DNA of 64,000 bases from Astropecten irregularis (GCA_963971285.1 OZ020254.1:13392001-13456000); one strand, 5' to 3'; positions 32,501 through 43,559 are shown, counted from the stretch's first letter. The notes: generated from the letters alone by a model not told the origin. A program made the numbers and translations.

Positions 32501-35492
32501 GGTCACGGAACTTCTCCTCGACGTAGAACTGATGGAACATACTTTTCACATCAACCATGAAGGCTACCTCTTCTTTCCTGAATCTGCACAGGACGCCAAG
32601 AAGACCATTCGTCAGGTCTGGACCTTGTAGGAGATGGTCGTTCAATGAGACACCACCATACTTTGCTGAGCAGTCGAATACCACTCGTATCTTGTCCGGC
32701 TTCTTGGGATGATAGACTCCAGTGTGTGGCACATAGTTCACCCTTCCTTCTTGGCCATCAAGCTGGTCTGGGGGAACTCTCTCAGCACAGTCAGAGATGA
32801 CGTCTCTCATGAACACCTGGTAGTCTTCAAGGAACTTTCCATTTCTTCTGAACCTGGCTGACAGTTGATTCCATCTTTTCACTGCAAGATGACGGTTGTT
32901 AGGCATGGTTGCAGCATCTGACTTCAGAGGGAGTGGCATCTGGTAGTGGTCATCAGAGGTTTTCTTGATTCCCGTTTCCATGATGTGAACAAACTTCTCA
33001 TCTTCAACAGAATATGGCTTCTTTTGACGATTCTCCACAAAGTCGGATGCCAGCACTTTGAGAACATTCTCTGGATTAAGGACTTCTTTGACCTTTGTGC
33101 CATAGACAAAGTGTCGGCTGCTCTGTGAGGAGGTAGCAACTACTTTGTTGCATACTGCAGGGTGTGCATCCTTGCACACATTGCCGACTACACCCCATCC
33201 TAGTAGTGACCTCTGGCCGTAGGGGTCATCCTCACCACCGGCGATGATTTCTCTCGGTCTGATCACTCTCGGGCAGTTACTTCCAATGAGGAGGGAGATC
33301 TCTAAGGTTGGGTCATACGGCATGAGCTTGTCTGCCAGAAACTTAAGATGAGGCCATTGACTCACCACTGCTGGCTTTGGTATCTGGGACATCTTGGCAG
33401 GAATGCTGTCCCTCTTGAAGCAGACTGGGAGATGAACTGCGTGTTCTCTGCCGACGTCAAGTACTTCGAGCCCCAATATACGGCTGCTGCTGATGCGGAC
33501 ATTTTGCTCTTGCATAGTACTCAGCAACAACTCCGTCTCCGGTCCTTCAAGATTCATCTTCTCACACAGTGATCTGGAGACGAAACAACTGTTGGACTGC
33601 TCGTCCAGGATTGCATACTCAAGAAACTCTCTTGACGGATCTTTCTGACTCCGGACAATCACTGGAATGATCATTGACTGATCACCTTCTCCTTCTTGGT
33701 CGGGCTGGTCACACACTTCTATGCAGTTAGAAATTCCTTCGTCAGCCGTTGTCTGCACTACAACTACTTCTTTTGGTGGACTTGATGTTTTCTCTTCGTT
33801 ACCAGGTTGACTTGATGCAGTTTCCGTCGACTGCGTCTTCGGGAAATTGCGATGAAGACAAGTTAGATGGCCACCACCACAGATACGGCATTTCTTCCTG
33901 TCTCTGCAATCTCGCACTTGGTGACTAGAAACGCTTGCACAGCCCATACAAAGTCGCTTTTTGAAGAAGAGGTCCTTTCTTTCGCTGAAGGACTTACGCA
34001 GGAAGTGCTGACATTCATCTAGATTGTGGCTCTTCTTGCAGAACAAGCATGAAATTTCATTACTTGCTCTGTCACTCTGGTTGGATACTTTAGACTTCTC
34101 ATCTTGACTGGTCGTAGTTGCAAAGGTACTGCTGCTATGGCCTTTGCTTTGTTTCGGGGTGGCACTGCTTGAACTGGTTGAACCTCGACTGATGCACTGC
34201 AACTCGGGGATGTTGGCCTTGTCTGCCGCAACCTTTATGAATTTCACAAACTCTGTGAAAGGGGGATACGCACCCTGGCCATGCCTCTGCCTCCAGAACT
34301 CGATCTTGTCTCGCCATCCTGATTCAAGATGAAATGGCAGCTTCTCTATAAGGTGCGCATTCTCACTGGCGAAGTCGAGCACTCCCAGGCTTGGGGTGAT
34401 CGCTCGAGCTGCATTGACTTTCTCCAGAAAGTCCGAGAAATCTCTCAGGCCCGCCGAGTCTCTTGGCGATATTCTTGGCCACTGTCGGAGCTTATTCGTG
34501 AAGGCGGTACTAACTACACTGCTGTTACCGTATCTCTCCGCCAGCATCTCTCTTGCCTTAGTGTACGCCTCCTCCGTGCCAATGAGCAGGTAGTGCTCTA
34601 CAAGGTGCTTGGGTTTCCCTGTCACATACTGGTTTAGGAAGTTGAGCTTGGTGTCTGGATCAAGGGGTTGGTTGTCAACTAGGGAATTGAAGGAGTTTCG
34701 CCACAGGGGATACTGCAATGGGTCGCCGTTGAACATCGGGACGGTTATCTTTGGAAGTTGACTTGACGCAACTAGGCGTTGGTTCACTGCGTGCTGTTGT
34801 CTACTGGACTCGGTCAGTTGCGAGATGCACTTCTCAAAGGATGACGCTATCAGCCGCCATCCATCATCACGTGATAATGAGTCGGTGCGCTCTGATTTTC
34901 TGTGCTGCACGGTTGGACGGACGGAGTGCTTTGCTACACGTACACCACTAGACGATGACTGGTTGTCGACTTCTGCAACAAATGATGTTGCAAATGGATT
35001 CAGCTGCGTGCCAGATGGATGATGAGTAGCATCTGCTGGTGTGTCGTCATGGTAACTAACGGACTGTAATGAGGGAGGATGGGACGCGAGGAACTTCCTC
35101 ATGACATGCTGGTCTTTATCCTCTGGAATGTCGGCCAACTCTGACTCAGCTACAGAGTCATCTTCCTCAAACTCCTCATACACGTTCATCATTGCTCTGG
35201 TTTCGGCAAGCCTTTGCTCCGTCTTCAACTGCTCCAGTCTAAGATCTCGTTCTATCTTCAATGCTTCGACTTTCACAGCCTCCTGTAACTCCGCCAGCTT
35301 CAGTTGCTTCTCTTTGTCAGCAAACTCCAGCTTCACCTTCAGCTGTGCCTCTTGCTGGGCTAGCTCTAGCCTTTTCTGCCTTGTCGAGCTACTCATCAAA
35401 CTAACGGAACCACCATGACTGCGATGACTGCGGTGACTTTGGGTCGAGGACTTTTGGCCCGATGAAGAACACTTTGTTCTTGACGAAGACAT
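29583..35492 (-). CDS. BEL/Pao gag-pol polyprotein (retrotransposon)
   Basis: A single 1969-residue frame. The N-terminus is a Ser/charged coiled-coil-like region (about 25-115). A gag region of the DUF1759 type follows (about 245-390, KITVPMFNGDPLQYPLWRNS), then Cys/His zinc knuckles (about 479-550, CLFCKKSHNLDEC and CRICGGGH). Next is a DUF1758-type aspartic protease region (about 620-720, AILDEQSNSCFVSRSLC), reverse transcriptase with YVDD at about 1060-1063, a Peptidase_A17-like/RNase H region (about 1150-1400, HHFSDASQDGYGQ), and the integrase zinc finger (about 1575-1625) and core with VDYFG, CDQGTNF and HMGGTWE. The end is DUF5641-like (about 1900-1960). The order is that of the Pao family. 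The start codon lies 79 bp inside the 5' LTR boundary, so the leader is short. Replicates through RNA and integrates into host DNA; it is not a host gene. Confidence 0.95.
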   Translation of the reverse strand: MSSSRTKCSSSGQKSSTQSHRSHRSHGGSVSLMSSSTRQKRLELAQQEAQLKVKLEFADKEKQLKLAELQEAVKVEALKIERDLRLEQLKTEQRLAETRAMMNVYEEFEEDDSVAESELADIPEDKDQHVMRKFLASHPPSLQSVSYHDDTPADATHHPSGTQLNPFATSFVAEVDNQSSSSGVRVAKHSVRPTVQHRKSERTDSLSRDDGWRLIASSFEKCISQLTESSRQQHAVNQRLVASSQLPKITVPMFNGDPLQYPLWRNSFNSLVDNQPLDPDTKLNFLNQYVTGKPKHLVEHYLLIGTEEAYTKAREMLAERYGNSSVVSTAFTNKLRQWPRISPRDSAGLRDFSDFLEKVNAARAITPSLGVLDFASENAHLIEKLPFHLESGWRDKIEFWRQRHGQGAYPPFTEFVKFIKVAADKANIPELQCISRGSTSSSSATPKQSKGHSSSTFATTTSQDEKSKVSNQSDRASNEISCLFCKKSHNLDECQHFLRKSFSERKDLFFKKRLCMGCASVSSHQVRDCRDRKKCRICGGGHLTCLHRNFPKTQSTETASSQPGNEEKTSSPPKEVVVVQTTADEGISNCIEVCDQPDQEGEGDQSMIIPVIVRSQKDPSREFLEYAILDEQSNSCFVSRSLCEKMNLEGPETELLLSTMQEQNVRISSSRILGLEVLDVGREHAVHLPVCFKRDSIPAKMSQIPKPAVVSQWPHLKFLADKLMPYDPTLEISLLIGSNCPRVIRPREIIAGGEDDPYGQRSLLGWGVVGNVCKDAHPAVCNKVVATSSQSSRHFVYGTKVKEVLNPENVLKVLASDFVENRQKKPYSVEDEKFVHIMETGIKKTSDDHYQMPLPLKSDAATMPNNRHLAVKRWNQLSARFRRNGKFLEDYQVFMRDVISDCAERVPPDQLDGQEGRVNYVPHTGVYHPKKPDKIRVVFDCSAKYGGVSLNDHLLQGPDLTNGLLGVLCRFRKEEVAFMVDVKSMFHQFYVEEKFRDLLRFLWWENGDPEKPVVEYRMKVHLFGAASSPGCANFGLKRAADDGEDEFGTDAANFIRDDFYVDDGLKSLPTVEKAASLIKASQNMCGRAGLKLHKVISNNRELLEKFPAEERASGTKDLDLNVDALPMERALGVTWCVESDTFQFHIELKDRPLTRRGILSTVSSIYDPIGYVAPVTLRGKRILQQMCRDNLDWDSPVPEMLRPEWEKWREEVLGLEKIQIQRCFKPKEFGAVSAVELHHFSDASQDGYGQCSYLRLVNENNEAHCSFVVGKARVAPLKLVTIPRLELAAATVSATMSEFLRRELCYENLKEYYWTDSKIVLGYISNEARRFHVYVANRVQQIRSLTNPESWMYVNTNENPADEASRGLTADELSEKSCWLSGPNFLWEDGPFQPRPADVAPLSEADPDVKKVSSFAITAEDKSSQFFEVSRLDHFPSWDKACRGVARCLKLRNRLRNITAKKTDDQKSCPTPAKQEITVAELQNAEKEIFRSVQRQHFSAELKTQQDIGVVGQVTDRRAARFRNVSLKKTSCLYRLDPFLDVEGIIRVGGRIARSDLPSEVKHPVILPRKGHVTELLIRHVHEKVNHMGRGMTHNELRQRGYWVIGGSSAVSHFISQCVTCRRLRGTLQHQKMADLPEDRVQPAAPFTYSAVDYFGPFLIKERRSELKRYGVLFTCMSSRCVHLETASSLSTYSFINALSRFLSRRGPVRQLRCDQGTNFVGARNELREAVREMSQEEVQKYLLQNGCDWIPFKMNTPHSSHMGGTWERQIKTVRGVLAPLLRQAGTHLDDEALRTFMTEAECIVNSRPLTSSNLSSPDVPEPLTPNHLLTMKSKVVLPPPGKFQHADLYSVKWWRRVQYLANQFWQRWRKEFLLQLQTRQKWEQPQRNLEVGDVVIVKESETETRNQWPLARVVETFPSADGRVRSVRLKMADGALDKQGRRKHHPTLLDRPVHKIVLLLSSSGENQS

Positions 35493-35571
35493 GTCTACTT
35501 AATACATAAGACACTCTATTTCTCCTTCTGATGCACCTTGATAAGATGCTATGATTGTCCTTGATAGTTAT

Positions 35572-36188
35572 TGTGGCTGCCTCAGGGCGCACTTGTGCCC
35601 AGAGGAGTTTCTACTACATAATATACACCCAGACTTCCAAAAGATGTTCATTCACAATCCCATGCACCACAATGAAGAAATAGGACGAGTCACTTGACTT
35701 TGATGGCACATGTGATAGAGATAACTATCAATTGGGGTCTCTAGGGTCTCAAACAGGGTGATTAGAAGAAGAAAGAAGAATACAAATGTTGACTCTTGTG
35801 ATAACACACTGCACTATACAGGCAAAAAGGCTACTTGCATACATGTGTGTATGTGGCATTCCTAAGATAAGGTTTGTTTACATAAGCTGCCTAATCCTTT
35901 ACACACAAGTCTATGGGAAGAAACAGTGCAGGCTAAAAAAATGAATATGCATATGACCTGAGCAAGCTCTTCCAGTTAAATACAAAATGGAAAGTCTTCA
36001 AAAAATAACACAAAGATAAATCAATGACAATTAATCCTAACTAATAATGAAAAGTGATGAATACAATAATAAGACACATAGTTATTCAAAAACACACAAA
36101 AACAGGACATTCAAGAAACTTACTGAATGATGAATTGTATATTGAAAATACTAACTGCACTCTCACTGCACAGCCTGCTGCAGTGACA
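35572..36188 (-). repeat. 5' LTR of the BEL/Pao element
   Basis: 617 bp; should carry the promoter for the element. Followed outward by the target repeat CCAGT. Confidence 0.95.
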
Positions 36189-36193
36189 CCAGT

Positions 36194-38075
36194 TAATACC
36201 CTAATTCTCTTTAAACAATTTGTCTAAATGTACGTACGATAAAACATGTGGCAATTAAATTTGAAAGAAAATTAAATATATCTCATGCAATCATATCTAA
36301 TATATTACTCAAAATATAATAAGCTGATCAATAAAGGAATAAATCATTTTATAATACCTCACCATAATTTTAATTCTAATAATTAAACCATTCCTTTACG
36401 TCGTTCTTTTCTCTGTTTCGCAGAAGCTTCGATCAATTTACAAACAGGTTAATGTAAAGATACTTTTAATTTGAAAGACGCACTTATATATCTGGTGACA
36501 TCATGTAGGCCTTAAACATACATAAACACGGCCATGATTGGACAGAGAAGAATGGGGCTGAGCTAAAACGGTGGATAATGGCATACAACATACCGTGGCC
36601 TAGACCGTCACATGTACATGACATGTTATATGATAATTGTTTTAATTAAGTTATTGATTTGAATATAGTAAATTCTCGTTAATTTGAAATGCACATGTTG
36701 CACCTAGACTGGACAGCAAACAGATTGATCTTTAGGCTGAAAAACTCCGAAGGTTTGTTTTTCAATCACTTAAAATAATGAGAGAATCCTGTAAAGCTGT
36801 ATCCTATAACAATCAACCTTCGTACTGAAGACGATGATAAGTATGCATGGCAGAATTCGGGCAGTAGAGGGAGTGAGCAGACCTGGGTATAGAGATTGGT
36901 GTCTTCCCTTAAATGTAATATCATACTTCGGTTTTTGTCAAAGAAATACAGATTCATGGGCAAAAATATCAAAGAAGATACAGTTACAGTTATCTATAAA
37001 AATCTCAGTCCCATACGGTGCCCACTTTTTGAGAAAACGTTGAAAAACGGCAACAGAATTTAACAAAATCTTGTCACCTTTATTTTTGAAGTTAAAAGAT
37101 CAAAATTGTTATTATTTTTTTGTCATTTGCTTTACTTTTCTCTGGATAAATACAGCATTTCATGAAGAACAGTTTTAACGTTACATTATACCATCACCAT
37201 TTCACCATCTTCATACCCTGTGAGTTAAAGGTAAATCTGTGAAGATTCCTGTTTCGGTGTGCTACCAAAGTATGATACTACCTGTAAACCAGAACTTACA
37301 TTGTTGCACGTTCACTATAGCCGTTGAGTTTGGGGATGACATGAACGTTGCATGGCACTGCCAATGTCGTTTTTATCGATGTTTTCTGGAAGCGCATGTG
37401 CTAGTTATCCTCCCTTTTGATTATTATTTTTTTTTATTTTAAGGACTACGTTGGTGGGTCCTTGCGCTGTTATATATTGTCCTGTTGATTGTGTGCAACC
37501 AGATGTCATGTTTGTCAGGATTAAGAAATATTAAAAGAGAAAAAACTCTCTGTAGACAGGCGCCAAATCATCCCACGCAGCAGATGCAGCAGGTGCAGCT
37601 TTAATCTCTTCATTCTTGCTGTCGTTGCATTTTTCGATCTATCTGGGCTTTAGTTAAAAGCGAAAAAAAAATACCTTTCCTGCCACGTATACACCATAGA
37701 GGTATATTAAAATTACTAGAGCGCTAGCTTCAAATTCGCCGTAGACGCTTTGAAGCCAAATCACGAATCATCCCCCCACCAATCATGAACTGAACTCGAC
37801 ACCTATGGACGTGTGCCAGTACAGTGTGGGAGCAGGACTTGCGATCACCAATCGAATTTTCATCGTTATATGCCCACCCCCGGGATCTACGCCTATGCGT
37901 GAAAGGATGATGATCCTAGCGTTTAGATAATGGAATCAGACTGGGGCAAGTCTAATCTCCACCAGAACGTCACAAAATCGTGATTATTTTAAAAACGCTT
38001 TTGATAGATATGCATCATCAGAAACAAGGTAAGACTACATGCATGGGAAGTTGGGAACTCGTGCTTTTAGTTCAC
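36194..38075. other. No gene seen; AT-rich DNA with one MITE
   Basis: AT-rich sequence right of the retrotransposon. Apart from the TTAA-type MITE at 36913-37284, I see only low-complexity tracts and no supported coding exon. Confidence 0.6.
36913..37284 (+). mobile_element. TTAA-type MITE (ACTTTGGT family)
   Basis: Left TTAA (36909-36912), then ATGTAATATCATACTTCGG; right end CCAAAGTATGATACTACCTG. The interior has the family blocks (CACCATCTTCATACC, GTAAATCTGTGA). Confidence 0.78.
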
Positions 38076-38079
38076 TTAA

Positions 38080-38429
38080 AGGTTCACTGTAATCATGTAA
38101 CTCATATGAAGTTAGATATTCGGTATTGTTATAAAACTCAACCTGTCTTTCATTGTTTACGCTAAAAATATTGAATATAAAAAAAGAGGTATTTTACACC
38201 AATATACTTTATCACCCCACTTTTCGCGACGAAAAACCTTGCTTACGTCACATGCAGAACACCATTGTGCGAGCATATGCTAATTCTTCAGGTGACGTCA
38301 CAAGCTATTGTTGCGTGCATCGGTTCCAAGTGGAACTTTTTTGTGGGGCGGGGCATACATGTATCCATTTTGTAACTCTTTCGTCAAAAACACTTTCATC
38401 CCTTTCCCAAATTTGATTACAGTAAACCT
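38080..38429. mobile_element. TTAA-flanked MITE (AGGTTCACTGTAATCA ends)
   Basis: Perfect TTAA on both sides (38076-38079, 38430-38433). Ends AGGTTCACTGTAATCA and TGATTACAGTAAACCT are inverted. A different family from the ACTTTGGT one. GTGACGTCAC and ACGTCAC blocks inside. Confidence 0.85.
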
Positions 38430-38433
38430 TTAA

Positions 38434-39748
38434 GTGAATATAACTGTACAAAACGCAATGATGTGGCCCTATACTACATTGTGGGCTGGCCTAGCAAGGT
38501 GTAGCTATAGTCCCACGGGAACCATCTAGGGGGGCCCGTGCTTGACGTTCACGTCCCATTCACGACAATTGATGTCTTGGTACAATATCAATCATGTGAT
38601 TTGTTGATATAACATCAAATACTTATCTTGCCCAAAGTGGAAAAAACATTTCCACGCGATAAGAAGCACAGGCTACTCTTTTACTAAAATAAACGATGAA
38701 AGGTTTTCGACATTGTCGTGTTTTGTTTATAAACTAACCCTCTAATGGTTTGCTTTTTCGGACTGTGGTGGCCCAAGAAAGGAGCATTCTTGTTAGAAAA
38801 GTTATTGTTAGGCTATCGACATATTGCTTTTCTTTTGCATGTCAAACTGAGAGAAAAAACTAGAGTAAGTGGAATACTGGACATAATGAGAGAATACATA
38901 ATCATAACGCATATTAATGTCAGTATGTAATTGACATTACTTAAAGGCATAGCCTAATACAGAATTGGTAAAGGTGACAGAGCAACTGCAGAGTGTTCAT
39001 AATTTGATTTATCATGGAAGCTTATGAAATTCTCAGCTTCAATTTTTTTTAAATTTTTTTTTTTCTTAATGAAAAGCTTCGGTATTTTTAAATATATTCT
39101 CACGAGTTTTGATCTCACCCTGAGATCATGACTGTTTTCAGCCGTTGTTTTGACTCATTTCTGGATAAATACAGCATTTTTTAGTCGGACATATTTAAAC
39201 GGGTATGGCAATACATAATCAGCTGTCCCAAGAGCTTTAACAATTCCGCTTCAACATTTGTTCATGATTAATATTTTCCAAAAAGTCTTTTCTCTTTTAT
39301 TTTTGATCTTTTAAAAGATCAAAAGATTTTCGGTCTTTGTTTTACTAATTTCTGGATAAATACACCATTTCAGGCGGAAAAATTTCACGGTAGGTTTCTA
39401 CTAGCATCGTCTTCACACCCTGAAAGTTATACGTAAATCTGTGAACATTTCTGTTTTGGTCTCTTACCAAAGTACGACTACCTTTAATGAGATGACATCT
39501 CAATGAGCCAATGTTAGTGCGACCTCTACCGTCATTTTGAATTCTGCTGCTGTTTAAGTAGAAAGTTGCGCCCTCTCTCTTTTTCCTTACTTTGCTTTGT
39601 GAAATTCCGTTCATGATTTTTTGACAAGGTTTGATGAAATCCTTTGAAAGTTAATATGACGAAGTTGAACTGGAGATGACCCTGAACTGGAATAGCTAAT
39701 GAACAAACGCGCTATTATAGAAACCACTACAACCACAGCAATGTCAGC
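38434..39748. other. No gene; fragments of the TTAA-type MITE family
   Basis: Contains two partial family copies: about 39085-39200 (GAGATCATGACTG, CTGGATAAATACAGCATTTT) and about 39285-39483 (GATCTTTTAAAAGATC through ACCAAAGTACGACTACCT, followed by TTAA). The rest is not recognised. Confidence 0.6.
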
Positions 39749-40221
39749 AGGATGCACCACACTAAATAGCTCAAAAATCATAATTATCATAATTTGTGTA
39801 CCCTCAAATGTTTTTTAAATATGCAATTTGGGGGGTCGTGCAATTAATATATTGTGTAATTTTGACTAGTTATGAAAACCTGGGGGTTCAGTGCTTCAGC
39901 CTGTTGTGGAGATTTGAGATATTTTGGTTTAAAATCCGGTCCTACATTGTCTTGAACGTGAAGGGTTGCTTCATGAAAACTCGTAGCAAGTCGGTTACGG
40001 AAGAAGGACATTTCGGGGGTGTTTTTTTCTTGGGGCAATTAGCAAAAAATCCAATCGGTTACCCAACCAAAAATTGAAAAGAATTGGGTAGATGAAAGTT
40101 CACACTATCATTTACACTATTGCACCAACAAGTGAGAAACTTCTGGATGGGTTTTTTTGAACTGTGAAGTTGAGGGATTTTACACTAAGGTCAATGGGAG
40201 TTTATTTAGTGTGGTGCACCC
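39749..40221. mobile_element. MITE B copy with AGCA target repeats
   Basis: Starts GGATGCACCACACTAAATA and ends TTAGTGTGGTGCACCC. Flanked by AGCA (39745-39748, 40222-40225). An isolated copy that independently supports a 4-bp target duplication for the family. Confidence 0.88.
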
Positions 40222-40525
40222 AGCAACAGACGCACAAACGAACACAGCGCCCTCTTTTTGTTTCAACTCAATTTTAACTCGTCAAGGGAGGGCGCGCTTT
40301 CAACATTGCGCATGACAACCACTGATCTATGCTGCAACTAATTAATTTTAGCGCATAATCTACTTCCAATTCGTTCTTGCGAGGGCGCTCTTTTGATACC
40401 GTCCCAATAATTTGACACTAGGATGTTGTCTGTATGCAACATTCAACTTGGCATTTCATATAACATGAGATCTGGGGCTTATTGGCCAAACAACTCAAGC
40501 AAACAATTCTACTAATTTATGTCGA

Positions 40526-40793
40526 GTGCTGGGCATAGCGGTCTGGCGTGTCGAACTCAAAGTCTTATGGTCAATCTACAGATTGTGGGTTCAAAACCAT
40601 GGGCTAGTGGTGCCTGTGTCCTTGGGCAAGACGCCTTGTCAAATATTGCTCCTCTTCACCCAGGCGTAAGTGGCTACCTGTGAGGGTAGAGATGGCTTTG
40701 TGGTTTGATTAGCCTCTGTGCGCTTTAAAGTAGCCGGGGCTGTATACTCCCCCGGGGAGTTGAGATGTTTTCAGGAATGTAAATTATGACCCA
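40526..40793 (+). repeat. tRNA-derived SINE, plus orientation
   Basis: A-box-like TAGCGGTCTGG (40536-40546) and B-box-like GGTTCAAAACC (40588-40598), about 40 bp apart, followed by a body shared with 41906-42135 (CTTGGGCAAGACGC, CTCCTCTTCACCCAGGCGTAA, GTATACTCCC, TCAGGAATGTAAATTATG). Transcribed by RNA polymerase III if active. Confidence 0.82.
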
Positions 40794-40861
40794 ATGACCA
40801 GGGATATTAATATGTGCGCCACGAGTGTCTTTGGACAGATGTGTGAGCGGAATAAAATTAA

Positions 40862-41121
40862 TTCCGAATAATAATTATTATTATACACCGATCCGACGGC
40901 GTGACCATGGAGGTAGGAAACAACCGCCATTACTGCATTGTCCTCGTCTGCCTTTTGTCCGACAACAAAAGAATTTACGTCCACCGCACTCTGTATTGCA
41001 GGGTGTGAGTCCCATGATTAGAGTGCAACAGAGCGTAACATATTTTATTGCCGGACAAAAGGCAGACGGGTACACTGCAGTAATGGCGGATATTACATCC
41101 TGCCGTTGGATCGATGTATAG
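40862..41121. mobile_element. TA-type MITE (TATACACCGATCCGACGG ends)
   Basis: Ends TATACACCGATCCGACGGC (about 40883) and CCGTTGGATCGATGTATA are inverted. Inner blocks (TGCCTTTTGTCCGACAA against CCGGACAAAAGGCAGAC) are also symmetric. A second member lies at 49087-49240. The left boundary is approximate because of an ATTATTATT run. Confidence 0.7.
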
Positions 41122-41149
41122 GCTTGGAACTTGTATAACTCTTCGTCAA

Positions 41150-41372
41150 TTAGACTGTGGTTTCAAAGTATAATAACGTCACTATGGGGGTTTATGAAAC
41201 GGAAGCAAGGCTCAGGCTCAATTCGTACATCCATTCTAAAATAACGGGTATCAATATAGAGGGTTTTGGCTGCGGTTCGGAAGTAGATTCTCCGGTTTTA
41301 AAAGAAAAACAGAGCTTCAGCTTCAATGAAAATCCACAACCTATATTTTCAGCATATGGATGTCAGAGACGA
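41150..41372. repeat. Dispersed repeat, sibling of the unit at 60889-61591
   Basis: Shares GTTTATGAAACGGA, AATAACGGGTATCAA, CGGAAGTAGATTCT and CAACCTATATTTTCAGCATA with 60889-61100. Its left end contains AAGGCTCAGGCTCAA, two tandem GGCTCA units. Confidence 0.75.
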
Positions 41373-41399
41373 AGCCGGAGAAAGGCCCCTCTGCTGTAA

Positions 41400-41905
41400 A
41401 AAATAACCCCATAACAGTTTATTGGACGACTGAGGGCGCTCTTTAAGACACCGGTAATCACTTCGGCATTCTTGGAGACTTGATGCCCAAGTATGCGCAT
41501 TGGTTTAAATATTGATGATTGATTATTATTTTACCATTTAATCAAATTCCAGGTGTCCAAAACGGAACCACTTTATCAAGAAATGTGATTTGGTTTATAT
41601 TTTAGACCCACATTGCAGCGTTTTCAGAATAAACTACAAGTAATATATTTCTGAGGAAATTGATGGAAATTGATACGGACATGTGCAATTACAGAAATGC
41701 AAAAAAAAAAAAAAAAACCCCATCCATCTTATTTGTGCCGGCTATGACTGGCATACTATCTAGCATTGGCTAGGTGGGAATGATGTACAGGGACTATAGC
41801 TATGATTTCATATAATCTTTGTATTATTATGGTAAAACACAGAAAAACTGTGATATAAGTGTGAGAAAACAAAATTTACAAAATTCATTTACATCCCTCG
41901 TCATC
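41400..41905. other. No gene; poly-A run
   Basis: AT-rich, with a run of A at about 41700-41717. Nothing else recognised. Confidence 0.5.
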
Positions 41906-42135
41906 TGACCATAATTTACATTCCTGAAACCATCTCAAATCCCTAGGGAGTATACAGCCCCGTGATACCGTACTCATTTACACCTGGGTGAAGAGGAGCA
42001 ATATGTGACAAAGCGTCTTGCTCAAGGACGCAAGCATGCACCACTAGCCCATGGCTGGACTCGAACCAACAAACTGTAGATTGACCACAAAACCTTGAGT
42101 ACGACACGCCAGACCACTAGGCCACAACACCCCAC
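41906..42135 (-). repeat. tRNA-derived SINE, minus orientation
   Basis: On the minus strand the A box TGGCCTAGTGGTCTGG (42124-42109) and the B box GGTTCGAGTCC (42067-42057) are near-consensus. The body matches 40526-40793 in inverse orientation. The two SINEs face each other about 1.1 kb apart. Confidence 0.85.
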
Positions 42136-42688
42136 ATATTTGTGTTATGGGACTAACAAAATCCCACGCGCGATTTTCATTTCAAAATCGCTCAAAACCA
42201 CGTCATGTAATATGATACATGTATTATTTCTGTTACTTATAACCCAAAGCTGTGAAGCACCATACAAATGACCATTCCCGTAGCGACCCTGAAACTGAAA
42301 GAGTGTACAAGTTTTGGCCTATTGTCTGGCCTATAAACCTAGGCCAAGCTTAAATTTCCAAGTGGTTTGAAAACCATCCAAGCCAATAAAGTTAAACATG
42401 CTATTGGGCACAAGAAACAGAACAGAGGATTCTGGTTACCAAGGTCTCGCCCTAGCGACCGCAAGAGGGCGTTTTCCTTGTATCAACGGGTCCCCAAGAG
42501 TATTGGACAGAAAGTGTGAAAGCCAGCCAGATGAATCGCCTGTACTTTCTGCAATGAAGTCAGGATCTTACTAATGTGTTCTCCGATGTCTTTATTCATA
42601 GTTATGAGGTCTGAGAGGACACATAAATAAGGAGGACATGAAATAAAAACATGTTTGGTGGGGTAAAGACGCCTTTATGGTGCCTATA
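42136..42688. other. No gene seen
   Basis: Mixed-composition DNA between the SINE and the mariner-like element, with no recognised feature. Confidence 0.5.
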
Positions 42689-43455
42689 CAGTGAGTCAAA
42701 AAGAACTTGACCGCGGGATTAGTGATGTTTTCAAAACAAACAAATGACACTAAAAAGTCAGCAAAGCATATATTTAACAAGCATTCTCTCCTGCTTATTA
42801 GAAAAAATTATGAAATAAATTGATCATTCCTAAGAGGTCTTATGTTTATTTTAACAAAGGTACTCATTTTGCAAGCTGTCCGTGGAATACTTGACAAAAC
42901 AAATGGAAAGTGTAACTAAAATGACTCATTAATACTTTTTGCTACTTACTCAATTGTTTCGATTCAGTCAAGTATCAACTTTCCATGATCAGCTCCTCTT
43001 AGGAAAGATCAATTTGCTGCATTCTTTTATTTTTATAATAAGCAGGAGATAGTGTTTGGATTTATCCATAACTTACAGGGTAGCCTTTAAAGATGGTGAT
43101 GGTAGAAACAAATTTGTTTTCAGCCTGAAATGCTGTATTTATACAGAAAAGAGTAAAACCAACGACCAATAACAATTTTGATCTTTTAAAGTTAAAAAAT
43201 AACGGTGAAAAAATTTGAAAATACACGGTGGGCGTTTTTCACTGTTTTTTTTTTTTAACTTCAGTGGGAACCGTATGGAACTGAAATTTTCACAGATGAC
43301 TGTTACTGTAGCGTCCTTGATATTTTGCTCATGAATCTGTATTTTGTTGACAAGCTTGATTTTACCTTAAATATATGCTTTACTGAACTTTGTGTGTCAT
43401 TTGTCTGTTTGGAAAAACATTAACAATTCCGGTCAACCTCTTCTGACTCACCCTG
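42689..43455. mobile_element. mariner-like MITE (CAGTGAGTCAAAAAG ends) with nested repeat
   Basis: Flanked by TA. Ends CAGTGAGTCAAAAAGAACTT and, on the other strand, CAGGGTGAGTCAGAAGAGGT. Internal arms near 42780-42835 and 43005-43050 (AGCATTCTCTCCTGCTTATT against AATAAGCAGGAGATAG) form a hairpin. At about 43075-43380 lies a reverse-orientation copy of the ACTTTGGT-type TTAA MITE interior. Confidence 0.75.
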
Positions 43456-43559
43456 TATATTTTGATAAATTGACAAGCAATCTTCGTTTCTCAGCTCGCA
43501 TCAGATTTCTCTTTTTTCCCCGCTACATTATAAGAACAATTCCCAGTCAAGAACTGTGT

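Larger units (their letters stand above)
28816..36188 (-). mobile_element. BEL/Pao LTR retrotransposon, looks whole
   Basis: 7373-bp element in minus orientation. Two 617-bp LTRs (35572-36188 is the 5' one, 28816-29432 the 3' one) start TGTCACTG and end GCCACA in element sense. Flanks carry the 5-bp target repeat CCAGT (28811-28815 and 36189-36193). One long gag-pol frame lies between them. I noticed a single difference between the LTRs, so the insertion is very young. No envelope gene is seen. It sits in unique DNA just right of copy 2 of the shared segment. Confidence 0.96.
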
